Source of the DNA: Phenylobacterium sp.
GTDB lineage: Bacteria > Pseudomonadota > Alphaproteobacteria > Caulobacterales > Caulobacteraceae
Length of the DNA stretch: 64,000 nucleotides
Direction of reading: 5' to 3'
Assembly (NCBI RefSeq): GCF_013822795.1
Contig: NZ_PNLB01000011.1
Location: forward strand, 81,638 to 145,637
Part shown: positions 34,990-47,864 of the stretch, in pieces
Layout: each line of letters begins with the position of its first letter
Numbering within the stretch: position 1 is the first letter of the stretch
The notes under the pieces: generated by a model
Seen by the model: the letters and a program-made list of their open reading frames with translations, nothing else
Database searches by the model: none
Told to the model about the DNA's origin: nothing
Made by a program: the position numbers and the translations under genes

Positions 34990-36057
34990 ATGAGGATCGC
35001 TCAAGTTCCACCGCTTTATGAGGCCGTACCGCCCCGCTTCTACGGTGGAACCGAGCGGGTCGTGTCGCATCTGACCGACGCCCTGGTCGACCTCGGCCAC
35101 CAGGTGACCCTGTTCGCCAGCGCCGAGGCTCAGACCAAGGCCCAGCTGGTCAAGGTCCGCGATCAGGCGATCCGGCTCGATCCCGTGCAGCTGAAATCGG
35201 ACCTGGCCGCCCACATGTCGATGCTCTGGGACGTGCGCCGCCGCGCCGACGAGTTCGACATCATCCACTTCCATACCGACATGATTCACTTCCCGTTCTT
35301 CGAGGACGTGGCCGACAAGACCCTGACGACCCTGCACGGGCGGCTCGACCTGAAGGACCTGCCCGGCGTCTACTGGCGCTGGCAGCAGTTTCCGCTGGTT
35401 TCGATCTCGGATTCGCAGCGCAAGCCGCTGGCCTTCGGCAATTGGGCCGGCACCGTCCACCACGGCATGCAGGCCGATCTCTTCCGGCCGAGCTTCGGAC
35501 CGGGCGACTACCTGGCCTTTCTCGGCCGCATCTCGCCGGAGAAGCGCCCTGACCGGGCGATCGCCCTGGCCAAGCGCGCCGGCCTGCCGCTGAAGATCGC
35601 CGCCAAGGTCGATCAGGCCGACTTGCGCTACTTCCAAGACAAGATCGAGCCGCTGCTGATCGGCCAGAAGCTGGTCGAATTCGTCGGCGAGATCGGCGAC
35701 GACGAGAAATCGGACTTCCTGGGCGGGGCCCGGGCGCTGCTGTTCCCGATCGACTGGCCCGAGCCCTTCGGGCTGGTGATGATCGAGGCCATGGCCTGCG
35801 GCACGCCGGTGATCGCCTATGGCTGCGGCTCGGTGCCCGAAGTGATCGAGGATGGGCTGACCGGCTTCATCGTCGCGAGCGAGAACGAGGCGATCGACGC
35901 CATCAGCAGGATCCCGAACTTGAACCGGCGCAGCGTGCGGCGCAGATTCGACGAGCGTTTCTCGAGCGTCGCCATGGCCAGGCGCTATCTCGACCTTTAC
36001 GCCGGCCTGGTGGGCGCCCGCCCCGAACGCGGCGTCGCGCTCGCGGCGAACGCCTAA
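34990..36057 (+). CDS. GT4-family glycosyltransferase
   Basis: A 355-residue retaining glycosyltransferase with GT-B fold. PLYEAVPPRFYGGTERVVSHL is the N-terminal glycine-rich loop. LGRISPEKRPDRAIALAKRAG (about 177-197) marks the start of the donor domain, and EPFGLVMIEAMACGTPVIAYGCGSVPEVI carries the E-x7-E motif. No signal or membrane segment. GGGAG lies 9 bases before the ATG, and the preceding GTG at 34987 is an alternative. It is followed after 10 bases by a debranching-type glucosidase. This pair occurs in other alphaproteobacteria and may build and trim a glucosyl product. Acceptor and donor are unknown. Confidence 0.9.
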   Translation: MRIAQVPPLYEAVPPRFYGGTERVVSHLTDALVDLGHQVTLFASAEAQTKAQLVKVRDQAIRLDPVQLKSDLAAHMSMLWDVRRRADEFDIIHFHTDMIHFPFFEDVADKTLTTLHGRLDLKDLPGVYWRWQQFPLVSISDSQRKPLAFGNWAGTVHHGMQADLFRPSFGPGDYLAFLGRISPEKRPDRAIALAKRAGLPLKIAAKVDQADLRYFQDKIEPLLIGQKLVEFVGEIGDDEKSDFLGGARALLFPIDWPEPFGLVMIEAMACGTPVIAYGCGSVPEVIEDGLTGFIVASENEAIDAISRIPNLNRRSVRRRFDERFSSVAMARRYLDLYAGLVGARPERGVALAANA

Positions 36058-36067
36058 GGTAGGGCTC

Positions 36068-38218
36068 ATGGACGATCTCGCGCCGGCTCCGGACGCGCCG
36101 GTCGAAACGGGTGATACGGGCGAACCGCGGGTTCCCCACCGCCTCTTCGCCCTCAAGGACAAGGACACCTTCGTGGTGGCCGACGCCTTCGGCGACATCA
36201 TCGGCGCGGGCGACGGCCTGTTCCACAACGACACTCGCATCCTGTCGCACTTCCGTCTGCTGCTGGGCGGACGCCCGCCTTCGCTGCTGTCGGCGGCGAT
36301 CGCCCAGGACAACGTCTTCTTCACCTCGCACGGCGCCAACCAGGCCCTGCCCTATCCCGGCGGACCGGTCGGCCCGCCCGGCGTGCTGCACGTCGAGCGC
36401 AAGCGCTTCCTGTGGGAGGAGCGGCTCTACGAGCGGATCTCTTGCGTCAACTACAGCCGTGACGTGGTGCTCATCCCGCTCTCGATCGAGTTCGGCGCCG
36501 ACTTCCGCGACATGTTCGAGGTTCGCGGCATGCACCGCGAAAAGCGCGGCCGATTGCACCCGCCGATAGCGGACGGCCGCAGCGTACGGTTCCGCTACGA
36601 CGGCCTGGACGGGGTCGAGCGCACCAGCCTGATCAGCTTCTCCGACCCGCCGGCCCGGATCAGCGGCCAGCGCGCCGACTACATGTACTCGCTGCAGCCC
36701 GAGGGCCGGCTGGAGCTCTATCTGGAGATCGGCGCCTGCAGCGCCCCGCCCCCCGACCGCCACCGCTTCCGCTACGCCGCCGCCCGCGCCCGCTGGGACA
36801 TGCGGGCCCGCCGCCGCCACGGCGCGCGGATCAAGAGCTCGGGCCGGCTGTTCAACGAATGGCTGGAGAAGTCGCGCGCCGACCTGGCGCTGCTAACCAC
36901 CCGCATGGAGACCGGCCCCTACCCCTATGCCGGCATCCCTTGGTTCTCGACCGCCTTCGGCCGCGACGCCATCATCACCGCCTGGCAGATCCTGTGGTTC
37001 GAGCCGTCGCTGGCGCGCGGTGTGCTGACCTATCTGGCGGCGCATCAGGCCGAGGAGGTCTCGGCCTTCCGCGATTCCGCCCCCGGCAAGATCATGCACG
37101 AGACCCGCAAGGGCGAGATGCCGGCCATGGGCGAGGTGCCGTTCGCCCGTTACTACGGCGGGGTCGACACCACGCCGCTGTTCGTGGCCCTCGCCGGGGC
37201 CTATGCCGAGCGCACCCGCGACCTGGTGCTGATCGACGACCTCTGGCCGGCTCTGACCGCGGCGATCCGCTGGATCGAGCAGTTCGGCGATTCCGACGGC
37301 GACGGCCTGATCGACTACAAGCGCGGCAAGGATTCGGGCCTGGCCAACCAGGGCTGGAAGGATAGCGAGGACAGCGTCTTCCACGCCGACGGCCGCTTCC
37401 CGGACGGCCCCATCGCGCTGGTCGAGGTGCAGGGCTACGCGTTCGCCGCCTACCGCGCCATGGCCCGGCTCGCCCACCACCGCGGCGACCAGGACCACGC
37501 CGCCCGCTGGGCCGCGCGCGCCGAGCAGATCCGCGAAGCCGTCGAGCGCCGGTTCTGGATGGAGGACCACCAGTTCTACGGCATCGCCGTCGATGGCCAG
37601 GGTGAGCTGTGTCGCGTGCTAAGCAGCAACCCCGGCCACCTGCTGTTCTCCGGCCTGCCCAGCCCCGCCCGGGGCCGCAAGGTGGCCGAACGATTGATGT
37701 CCGCCGACTTCGACAGCGGCTGGGGCATCCGCACCCTCGCCACCGGCGAGCCGCGCTACAATCCGATGAGCTATCACAACGGCTCGGTCTGGCCGCACGA
37801 CACCGCGGTCTGCGCCATGGGCCTAGCCCAGTACGGCGAACGCGAAGCGGTGGTGAACCTGACCTCGGGCCTGTTCGAGACCGCCAACACCTTCGAGATG
37901 CGGCTGCCGGAGCTGTTCTGCGGCTTTCCGCGCATGGCCGGCGAGCCGCCGGTCGCCTACCCGGTCGCCTGCCTGCCCCAGGCCTGGGCCGCCGGCTCGA
38001 TCTTCATGATGCTGCAGTCGGTCCTCGGCCTGTCGGTCGACGGCTGGAACCGCGAGATCCGGGTCAGCGAGCCGCGCCTGCCGATCGGCATCGATCGGAT
38101 GGAGATCGGCGGCCTGCGGATCGGCGAGGAATGGGTCGACCTCTTGTTCGAACGCACCGGCCGCCGCATCGACGTCCAGGGCCGCAGCCGCACGGGCATC
38201 CAGGTCAGGGTGCGTTAG
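36068..38218 (+). CDS. Amylo-alpha-1,6-glucosidase / glycogen-debranching-like protein
   Basis: A 716-residue cytoplasmic protein. The N-terminal glycogen-debranching beta domain (about 20-230) begins HRLFALKDKDTFVVADAFGDIIGAGDGLFHNDTRILS. The six-hairpin glycosidase C-terminal domain contains PYPYAGIPWFSTAFGRDAIITAWQ (about 288-311), NQGWKDSEDSVFHADG and YNPMSYHNGSVWPHDTAV, with the acidic residues expected for an inverting alpha-glucosidase. Ten bases downstream of the GT4 gene. With the GH15 gene farther on, it points to metabolism of a glucan or glucosyl osmolyte. Confidence 0.9.
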   Translation: MDDLAPAPDAPVETGDTGEPRVPHRLFALKDKDTFVVADAFGDIIGAGDGLFHNDTRILSHFRLLLGGRPPSLLSAAIAQDNVFFTSHGANQALPYPGGPVGPPGVLHVERKRFLWEERLYERISCVNYSRDVVLIPLSIEFGADFRDMFEVRGMHREKRGRLHPPIADGRSVRFRYDGLDGVERTSLISFSDPPARISGQRADYMYSLQPEGRLELYLEIGACSAPPPDRHRFRYAAARARWDMRARRRHGARIKSSGRLFNEWLEKSRADLALLTTRMETGPYPYAGIPWFSTAFGRDAIITAWQILWFEPSLARGVLTYLAAHQAEEVSAFRDSAPGKIMHETRKGEMPAMGEVPFARYYGGVDTTPLFVALAGAYAERTRDLVLIDDLWPALTAAIRWIEQFGDSDGDGLIDYKRGKDSGLANQGWKDSEDSVFHADGRFPDGPIALVEVQGYAFAAYRAMARLAHHRGDQDHAARWAARAEQIREAVERRFWMEDHQFYGIAVDGQGELCRVLSSNPGHLLFSGLPSPARGRKVAERLMSADFDSGWGIRTLATGEPRYNPMSYHNGSVWPHDTAVCAMGLAQYGEREAVVNLTSGLFETANTFEMRLPELFCGFPRMAGEPPVAYPVACLPQAWAAGSIFMMLQSVLGLSVDGWNREIRVSEPRLPIGIDRMEIGGLRIGEEWVDLLFERTGRRIDVQGRSRTGIQVRVR

Positions 38219-38258
38219 AGCGCTGGAACGCCGACGTCCCGCCCTCTAGGCTTGGTTC

Positions 38259-38777
38259 ATGATCCTCCTGTCCATCGCCCTACTCCAAGCCGCCGCCGCT
38301 GGCGGCGGTGATCCGCTCGCCCCGGCCCGGTCCGATCAGGTGCAATGCTATGGCCCCGACGCCACGCGGCGCGAATGCGTCAGCATCGGCGCCTACCACC
38401 GCAGTCCAGACGGCGGCGTGCTCAACGAGGCGATCGTGCTGATTACGCCCGACCCGCGCATCATCATGACCACGGTGGCGCCGGTACAGGTCAAGGACGG
38501 CGCGATCTGCGGCGCGATGCAGCCCGCCCATCTCGCCGCCAGCACCTTCACCGTAGCGGACGCCCCGGCGACGCCCGAACAGACCGCCGCCCTCCGCCAG
38601 GAGTTGGCGAAGGCGATGCAGCCGCTCTTCGGCAAGGAGATTTGCACGTCGATCACCACCACGCCCGACGGCGCGTCTATCGGGCAGGCCCGCGTCGACG
38701 GCGTCCGCCAGCCGGCCATGGACCAGCCGGTCATCTGGGTCCCGAAAGCGGCCGGCTGGAAGATTCGCACGAACTGA
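38259..38777 (+). CDS. Hypothetical exported protein (172 aa)
   Basis: Function not recognised. A short hydrophobic leader (ILLSIALLQAAAAGG) suggests export. The body has four cysteines (CYGP, ECVSIG, ICGAM, EICTS) that could form two disulfides in the periplasm. The C terminus ends in WVPKAAGWKIRTN. It lies between the glucosidase and an aminotransferase on the same strand, with no obvious functional link. Confidence 0.7.
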   Translation: MILLSIALLQAAAAGGGDPLAPARSDQVQCYGPDATRRECVSIGAYHRSPDGGVLNEAIVLITPDPRIIMTTVAPVQVKDGAICGAMQPAHLAASTFTVADAPATPEQTAALRQELAKAMQPLFGKEICTSITTTPDGASIGQARVDGVRQPAMDQPVIWVPKAAGWKIRTN

Positions 38778-38899
38778 ACGCAGGACGGCCAGGTTTGGCG
38801 GGCCGCCGTCCGTACACGGTGCGGTGATCCGCAGCTTGCGTTCACCTTCGCAATCTAGGATCAGAACCGACCGAGCTTAGTTCAATCGAGCAGACCGCC

Positions 38900-40228
38900 T
38901 TGCGCACCGCCATTGTCCACCCTGGGGCCGACAACCTCCGCTACGAAATCCGCCAGATCGTGGAGGTCGCCAAGGCCATCGCCGCCGCAGGCCAGCCGAT
39001 CCGCTGGGAAAACATCGGCGACCCGGTGGCCAAGGGCGAGAACCCGCCGGCCTGGATCAAGCAGATCGTCGGCGAAGTGGCCGCCGACGACCTGAGCTTC
39101 GCCTATTCCCCGACCCGGGGCCTGGACGAGACCCGCGCCTACATCGCCAACGAGCGGAACCTGGAAGGCGGCATCCAGATCACCGCTGAGGACATCCTGT
39201 TTTTCAACGGCCTGGGCGACGCCATCTCGACGATCTATGGCGCCCTGCATCCGACCGCGCGGGTGATCGGCCCGAACCCGGCCTATCCGACCCATTCGTC
39301 GGCCGAGGCCGCCCATGCCGGCGCCCCGCACATCACCTATCGCCTGGACCCGCAAAACGGCTGGAAGCCGGACCTGGCGGATCTTGAGTCCAAGGTGGCC
39401 GCGAACCCGCAGATCGCCGCCATCCTGATCATCAATCCCGACAACCCGACCGGCTTCGTCTATCCGCAGGAAACCCTGGCCGCGATCGTCGACATCGCCT
39501 GTCGCTACGGCCTGTTCCTGATCTCCGACGAGATCTACTCGAACCTCGCCTATGCCGGCTCGGGCATGCACAAGCTGGCCTCGGTGATCGGCCAGGTGCC
39601 GGCCATCGCCATGCGCGGCATCTCCAAGGAATTCCCATGGCCAGGCGCCCGCTGCGGCTGGATCGAGGTCTACAACCGCGACCAGGACGCCGATTTCGAC
39701 CGCTTCGCGCGCTCGCTGCTTGAGACCAAGATGCTCGAGGTCTGCGCCACCACCCTGCCCCAGCGCGTGCTGCCCAAGGTGATGGGCGACGCCCGTTACT
39801 ATCCGTACCTGGAACAGCGGGTCAGCGCCTATGACCGCCGCGCCAAGCGCGCCGTCGAGGTGCTGTCGGCGATCCCCGAACTCACCATCCATCCGGCTCG
39901 CGGCGCCTTCTACATGACGGCGGTGTTCCGGCATGGCGCGCTGAACATCGAGCAGTCGCTGCCGGCGTCGGACGTCGCCGCGGCGATCATCGCCCCGCAT
40001 CTCAGCGCGGCGCTGGACCAACGGTTCGTGCTGCACCTGCTGGCCGGCACGGGCATCTGCGTGGTGCCGCTGTCGACCGGCTTCAACTCCGACCTCCAGG
40101 GCTTCCGCTTTACGCTGCTGGAAGCCGACGAGGCCAAGTTCGAGATCCTGCTCTTCGACCTCGCCGCCGCCCTGCGGAGCTACCTGGCCAGCGCCAAGGC
40201 CGAGTCGCCCAACGTCTCGGCCGCATAG
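38900..40228 (+). CDS. PLP-dependent class I/II aminotransferase
   Basis: A 442-residue fold-type I aminotransferase. The N-terminal arm reaches FAYSPTRGLDETRAYIA (cofactor-domain entry). ILIINPDNPTGFVYP (about 174-188) and ISDEIYSNLAYAG form the core, and ISKEFPWPGARCGW has the PLP-binding lysine K243. Longer than AspC-type enzymes (about 400). The start appears to be TTG at 38900, the only start fitting the N terminus. The substrate is unknown; alanine- or aromatic-type transamination is possible. It is between the glucan genes and pyruvate kinase, with no clear operon partner. Confidence 0.88.
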   Translation: MRTAIVHPGADNLRYEIRQIVEVAKAIAAAGQPIRWENIGDPVAKGENPPAWIKQIVGEVAADDLSFAYSPTRGLDETRAYIANERNLEGGIQITAEDILFFNGLGDAISTIYGALHPTARVIGPNPAYPTHSSAEAAHAGAPHITYRLDPQNGWKPDLADLESKVAANPQIAAILIINPDNPTGFVYPQETLAAIVDIACRYGLFLISDEIYSNLAYAGSGMHKLASVIGQVPAIAMRGISKEFPWPGARCGWIEVYNRDQDADFDRFARSLLETKMLEVCATTLPQRVLPKVMGDARYYPYLEQRVSAYDRRAKRAVEVLSAIPELTIHPARGAFYMTAVFRHGALNIEQSLPASDVAAAIIAPHLSAALDQRFVLHLLAGTGICVVPLSTGFNSDLQGFRFTLLEADEAKFEILLFDLAAALRSYLASAKAESPNVSAA

Positions 40229-40240
40229 CGCCGAGACCGC

Positions 40241-41659
40241 TCAGCGCCGCGGCGCATGGGCGATACGCAGGATGTTGGCCGCCCCGGGCGAGCCCATCGG
40301 CAGGCCAGCCAGGATGATCACCCGCTGATTGGGCTGGGCGAGCTCGGTGAGCATCGCCTGTTCGACCGCCAGCTTGGCCAGTTCCTCCGCGTCGCCGACC
40401 TGCGGCACCACCCGCGGCTCCACGCCCCAGACCAGCGCCAGCTTGCGCGCGGCGTGCAGGTTCGGAGTCAGCGCCAGGATCGGCTGCAGCGGCCGCTCGC
40501 GGGCCAACCGCAAGGCCGTGCGGCCGGTGGTCGTAAACGCGGCGATGCAGGCGGTCGAGGCGGTTTCGGCCGCGCGGCTGGCGGCGGCGACCAGCGCATC
40601 GGCGTCGGCGTCCTCGACCGGGTACTCGGCGCGCATCAGCTCGGGCCAGCGCGGATCCTGCTCCACCCGGGTCAGGATGCGGTTCATGATCGTCACCGCC
40701 TCTAGCGGATACTCGCCCGCCGCCGTCTCGGCCGACAGCATCACCGCGTCGGCGCCCTCATAGACCGCCCCGGCGACGTCGGAGGCCTCGGCCCGCGTCG
40801 GGCTCGGCGCATGGATCATCGATTCCAGCATCTGGGTGGCGACGATCACCGGGATGCCGCGCGTGCGCGCGGCGCGGACCAGCGACTTCTGCACCACCGG
40901 CACGTCTTCGGGGTTCAGCTCCACCCCCAGGTCCCCGCGCGCGACCATCACCCCGTCGCAAAGGTCGAGGATCTCGTCGAGCGCCTCGATCGCCGCCGGC
41001 TTTTCGATCTTGGCCAGCACCGCGGCGCGGCCCTGCACGATCTGGCGCAGCTCGGCCATGTCCGAGGCGCGCTGCACGAAGCTGAGCGCCACCCAGTCGA
41101 CGCTCTGCTGCAGGGCGAAGGCCAGGTCCTCGCGATCCTTGGCGGTCAGGGCCGGAACCGGAATGGCGTGGCCCGGCAAGTTCAAACCCTTGTGGTTCGA
41201 CAAGGTGTCGCCCGAAAGCACCTCGGTCTCGGCGAAGCCGGGGCCGTTGTGGCGCACGCGCAGCCGCACCTTGCCGTCGTCGAGCAGGATGTCCGAGCCC
41301 GGCCGCAGCACGCTGAACACCTCGGCGAGCGGCACCCCCACGCGGCTGGCGTCGCCCGGCTCCTCGGAAACGTCGAGCCGGAAATCCTGGCCGACCGTCA
41401 GCCGCACGCTGCGGTCGGCGAACTCGCCCAGCCGGATCTTCGGGCCCTGCAGGTCGGCCAGCACCGCCAGCGGCCGGCCCGCCGCCGCCTCGGCGGCGCG
41501 GACGTTGGCGATGGTCCGCGCATGGTCCTCGTGGGTCCCATGGCTGAAGTTCACACGGAACACGTCTGCGCCGGCGAGCGCCAACTGGACGACCTTGCCG
41601 GCCTCGCGGCTGGCCGGACCGAGGGTCGCAACAATGCGGGCGCGGCGGGCGCGGATCAT
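40241..41659 (-). CDS. pyk: Pyruvate kinase
   Basis: A 472-residue glycolytic enzyme making pyruvate and ATP from phosphoenolpyruvate. RRARIVATLGPASR starts the barrel. VFRVNFSHGTHEDH (about 34-47) is the substrate loop, IEKPAAIEALDEIL (about 216-229) includes the catalytic lysine, and VMVARGDLGVELNPEDVP (about 235-252) has the metal-binding acidic residues. The ATG at 41659 has GGAGGCC before it; the longer frame to 41764 is not needed. It completes the lower part of glucose catabolism next to the Entner-Doudoroff genes. Confidence 0.96.
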   Translation of the reverse strand: MIRARRARIVATLGPASREAGKVVQLALAGADVFRVNFSHGTHEDHARTIANVRAAEAAAGRPLAVLADLQGPKIRLGEFADRSVRLTVGQDFRLDVSEEPGDASRVGVPLAEVFSVLRPGSDILLDDGKVRLRVRHNGPGFAETEVLSGDTLSNHKGLNLPGHAIPVPALTAKDREDLAFALQQSVDWVALSFVQRASDMAELRQIVQGRAAVLAKIEKPAAIEALDEILDLCDGVMVARGDLGVELNPEDVPVVQKSLVRAARTRGIPVIVATQMLESMIHAPSPTRAEASDVAGAVYEGADAVMLSAETAAGEYPLEAVTIMNRILTRVEQDPRWPELMRAEYPVEDADADALVAAASRAAETASTACIAAFTTTGRTALRLARERPLQPILALTPNLHAARKLALVWGVEPRVVPQVGDAEELAKLAVEQAMLTELAQPNQRVIILAGLPMGSPGAANILRIAHAPRR

Positions 41660-41803
41660 CTGGCCTCCATCAGCCGATCGGGTGGGTCGCACTATGGCCC
41701 AACCCGCGGGGGAAGGGAGTCTTTCCCCGATCGGGGTCGATTCGAAAACGGCCGGTCGGCACAATCGGCGAGAACCTGGAGGCGCTTCGCGAATTCCTGA
41801 CGA

Positions 41804-43600
41804 ATGACCCAGTCACTCGACCTCTTCCCGATCGGCAACTGCGCGGCCAGCGGCCTCATCGACCGCGCCGGACGACTGGCCTGGGCGTGCGCGCCCCGCG
41901 TCGACGGAGATCCCATGTTCTGCGCCCTGCTGGGCGATGACCCCGACGCAAACCCCGATGCGCACGGGTTTTGGGACATCCAGGTTGAGAACCAGACGCA
42001 CGTCGCCCAGAGTTACCTGCGCAACACCCCGGTGCTATCGACCGAGATCACCGACGCCGACGGGGCGATGATCCAGGTCATCGACTTCTGCCCCCGCTAT
42101 CGGCAATTCGGCAGGATTTATCGGCCCCTCGCCATTATCCGCCTGGTGCGGCCGATCGTCGGCACCCCGAAAATCCGCATCCGCGCCCGGCCGATGGTCA
42201 ACTGGGGCGAACGCCCGGCTGAACGCACCACCGGCTCCAACCACATTCGGTTCGTCGGCGGCGAAACCACCCTGCGGCTGACCACCGACGCCCCGATCTC
42301 GCATATCACCGCAGAGCGGCTGTTTCGGCTGGAGCAGCCGGTAGCGATGTTCCTGGGCCCCGACGAGGGCTTCGACGCCGACCTCGGCGCCACCTGCGAG
42401 CGCATGCTGGGCGAAACCACCGCCTACTGGCGCGGCTGGGTGCGGAACCTAGCCGTGCCGCTGGAATGGCAGGAGGCGGTGATCCGCTCGGCCATCACCC
42501 TAAAGCTCTGCGCCCACGAGGAGACCGGAGCCATCGTCGCGGCGCTGACCACCTCGATCCCTGAGCACGCCGAGAGCGGCCGCAACTGGGACTACCGCTA
42601 CTGCTGGCTGCGCGACGCCTACTATGTGGTCCAGGCCCTGAACCGCCTCGGCGCGGCCGACATGCTGGAGAACTATCTTGGCTATCTGCGCAACCTGATC
42701 GACCGCACCCGCGGCGGCCACGTCCAACCGCTCTACGGCGTCGGCATGGAGCCCGCCCTGACCGAGCACTTCGCGCCGCACCTGCCCGGCTATCGCGGCA
42801 TGGGGCCGGTGCGGATCGGCAATCAGGCGCACGAGCACCTGCAACACGACGTGTACGGACAAATCGTACTGTCGACCGTACAGGCCTTCTTCGACGAACG
42901 GCTGCTGCGGCCGGCGACCGTCGAGGACTTCCGCGCCCTCGAACGGGTCGGCGAGCGCGCGTTCGAGATGCACGACAAGCCGGACGCCAGCCTCTGGGAG
43001 TTCCGCGGCCGCGAGAGCATCCACACCTATTCGGCGGTGATGTGCTGGGCCGCCTGCGACCGGCTGGGCAACGCCGCCGACAAGCTCGGGCTGACCGATC
43101 GCGCCGACTTCTGGAACGCACGCGCCGCCCAGGTTCGGGCCGCCATCGAGACCCGCGCCTGGAACCCCAAGCTCGGCCGCTTCGCCGCGACCTTCGAGGG
43201 CGAGGAACTGGACGCCAGCCTGCTGCAACTGGTCGACGTGCGCTTCGTCAGCCCCGACGACCCGCGCATGGCCGCGACCATCGCGGCGGTCGAGAAGGGG
43301 CTGCGACGCGGCCCCTACATGCTGCGCTACGCCATTCCCGACGACTTCGGCGAGCCCAAGACGGCGTTCAATTTCTGCACCTTCTGGCTCATCGAGGCGC
43401 TGCATCTGTCCGGCCGCTCGGACGAAGCGCGACAACTGTTCGAGGAGATGCTGGAGCGCCGCACCGCCGCCGGTCTGCTGTCGGAAGACATCGCCTTCGA
43501 CGGCGCCGAGCTCTGGGGCAACTACCCGCAGACCTACTCGCTGGTCGGGCTGATCAACTGCGCCACCATGCTCTCGCGCCCGTGGTCATCTGTCCGATGA
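41804..43600 (+). CDS. GH15-family glucoamylase/trehalase-like hydrolase
   Basis: A 598-residue protein. An N-terminal beta-sandwich starts PIGNCAASGLIDRAGRLAWACAPRVDG, followed by an (alpha/alpha)6 barrel with GRNWDYRYCWLRDAYYVVQALNRLG (about 258-282), the GH15 hallmark. LLSEDIAFDGAELWGNYPQTYSL near 566-588 carries the second catalytic acid. No signal peptide, so it acts on an intracellular alpha-glucan or trehalose-type sugar. It is divergent from pyk and near otsBA. Members of this family include glucoamylases and acid trehalases, and sequence alone does not separate them. Confidence 0.9.
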   Translation: MTQSLDLFPIGNCAASGLIDRAGRLAWACAPRVDGDPMFCALLGDDPDANPDAHGFWDIQVENQTHVAQSYLRNTPVLSTEITDADGAMIQVIDFCPRYRQFGRIYRPLAIIRLVRPIVGTPKIRIRARPMVNWGERPAERTTGSNHIRFVGGETTLRLTTDAPISHITAERLFRLEQPVAMFLGPDEGFDADLGATCERMLGETTAYWRGWVRNLAVPLEWQEAVIRSAITLKLCAHEETGAIVAALTTSIPEHAESGRNWDYRYCWLRDAYYVVQALNRLGAADMLENYLGYLRNLIDRTRGGHVQPLYGVGMEPALTEHFAPHLPGYRGMGPVRIGNQAHEHLQHDVYGQIVLSTVQAFFDERLLRPATVEDFRALERVGERAFEMHDKPDASLWEFRGRESIHTYSAVMCWAACDRLGNAADKLGLTDRADFWNARAAQVRAAIETRAWNPKLGRFAATFEGEELDASLLQLVDVRFVSPDDPRMAATIAAVEKGLRRGPYMLRYAIPDDFGEPKTAFNFCTFWLIEALHLSGRSDEARQLFEEMLERRTAAGLLSEDIAFDGAELWGNYPQTYSLVGLINCATMLSRPWSSVR

Positions 43601-43654
43601 ATCCTTTTGGCGAATCATGGATTCCCTATGGGGACACGCTGAAAGGGCGGCCCC

Positions 43655-43839
43655 ATGTTCCATGCGACAGAGACCCTGCACCGCTATGAAGCCCGCGCCG
43701 CGAGCGGGGCGACCTACGAGATCGTCGGCGCCAGCTTCGAGGATGCGGCGCTCGAGTTCGCCGACCTCGTCCACGAGGGCGAGGTCGAGCTGACCGACTG
43801 CGAAACCGGCGTACGCCGCAGCTTCAAGATCGACCTGGA

Positions 43840-43843
<4 letters not shown>
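43655..43843 (+). CDS. Small hypothetical protein (62 aa)
   Basis: A 62-residue acidic protein, MFHATETLHRYEARAAS with a beta-alpha-beta pattern (YEIVGASFEDAALEFADLV) ending in SFKIDLD. No membrane segment. It lies 54 bases after GH15 on the same strand and its stop overlaps the convergent zwf stop by 4 bases, a tight packing that supports a real gene. The ribosome site is weak. Function unknown. Confidence 0.55.
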
Positions 43844-45309
<1,466 letters not shown>

Positions 45310-45348
45310 CTGATGTCACCTTTTCGCGAGAAAACGTCTTCGTGTGCG

Positions 45349-45377
45349 CATAGCGTCGTTCGCACGTGCGACGTCAA
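45349..45377 (-). promoter_or_regulatory. zwf promoter with palindromic spacer (probable operator)
   Basis: On the minus strand, TTGACG (45372-45377) and GCTATG (45349-45354) are separated by 17 bases, 40 bases upstream of the zwf start. The spacer contains TCGCACGTGCGA (45360-45371), a perfect 12-bp palindrome directly abutting the -35. A sugar-responsive repressor such as a LacI- or RpiR-type protein is a reasonable guess. The same motif was not seen upstream of pgl. Confidence 0.5.
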
Positions 45378-45486
45378 GCCCTTCTGACCGCCCTCCTCCC
45401 CTCCGGCGGATGATTTGCATCGTGGCGGCGCCGGATCGAACCGCCCCGTCGGACGTTTGTCGTTCGGCTGCGGGGCAAAGGTGCGT

Positions 45487-46235
45487 ATGAGTATCGACGA
45501 ACTGAGCATCGGCCTGGATCGGCCCCCAACCCGGCTCGCCCTGGAAGGCGCAGCCCTGTTCCTGGACCTTGACGGCACGCTGGCGCCGATCGCCCAGCGG
45601 CCCGAAGACGTCGGCCCCGACCGGCGTCGCAACGATCTGCTGAGCCGTCTGGCGAACCGCATGAAGGGCCGGCTGGCCGTGGTCAGCGGCCGTTCGCTGG
45701 ACGACATCGACCGCATTCTCGAAGGCCGCGTGATCTGCGCGGCGGCGATCCACGGCCTGGTCCGCCGCGACGCCCGCGGCGTGGTTGGCGAAGCGCCGCC
45801 CCATCCGGGCCTGGCCTCGGCCCGCGCCACCCTGAAGGACTTCGCCGCCGGCGACCCGCGGCTGCTGATCGAGGACAAGTCCCTCAGCCTTACCCTGCAC
45901 TATCGGCTGGCGCCCGATCGCGGCCAGGAAGCCGTCGATCTGGCCGAACGGCTGGCGACGATCACCGGCCTGACACTGCAGCCTGGCGACATGGTCGTTG
46001 AGCTGCGCACCCCCGGCGCCAGCAAGGGCGACGCCATCCGCGCCTACATGACCGAGGCCCCGTTCACCGGCGCGCAGCCGATCTTCCTGGGCGACGACCT
46101 GACCGACGAGCACGGGTTCTTCGCGGTCCGCCAGATGGGCGGCTACGGCGTGCTGATCGGGCCCCAGCGCCGCACCACCGCCATCTACCGCATGGACGGA
46201 GTCGAGGAAGCTCTGTCCTGGCTGGAGGGCGCGAC

Positions 46236-46239
<4 letters not shown>
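45487..46239 (+). CDS. otsB: Trehalose-6-phosphate phosphatase
   Basis: A 250-residue HAD-superfamily phosphatase that makes trehalose from trehalose-6-phosphate. The catalytic FLDLDGTLAPIA has D27 as nucleophile and D29 as acid/base. LAVVSGRSLDDIDRIL (motif II region) and IFLGDDLTDEHGFFAVRQMGGYGVLIG (motif IV, about 199-225) follow. The ATG at 45487 starts the conserved N terminus; a longer in-frame start is not needed. Its stop overlaps the otsA start (GTGA), so the two are coupled. Confidence 0.94.
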
Positions 46240-47864
<1,625 letters not shown>

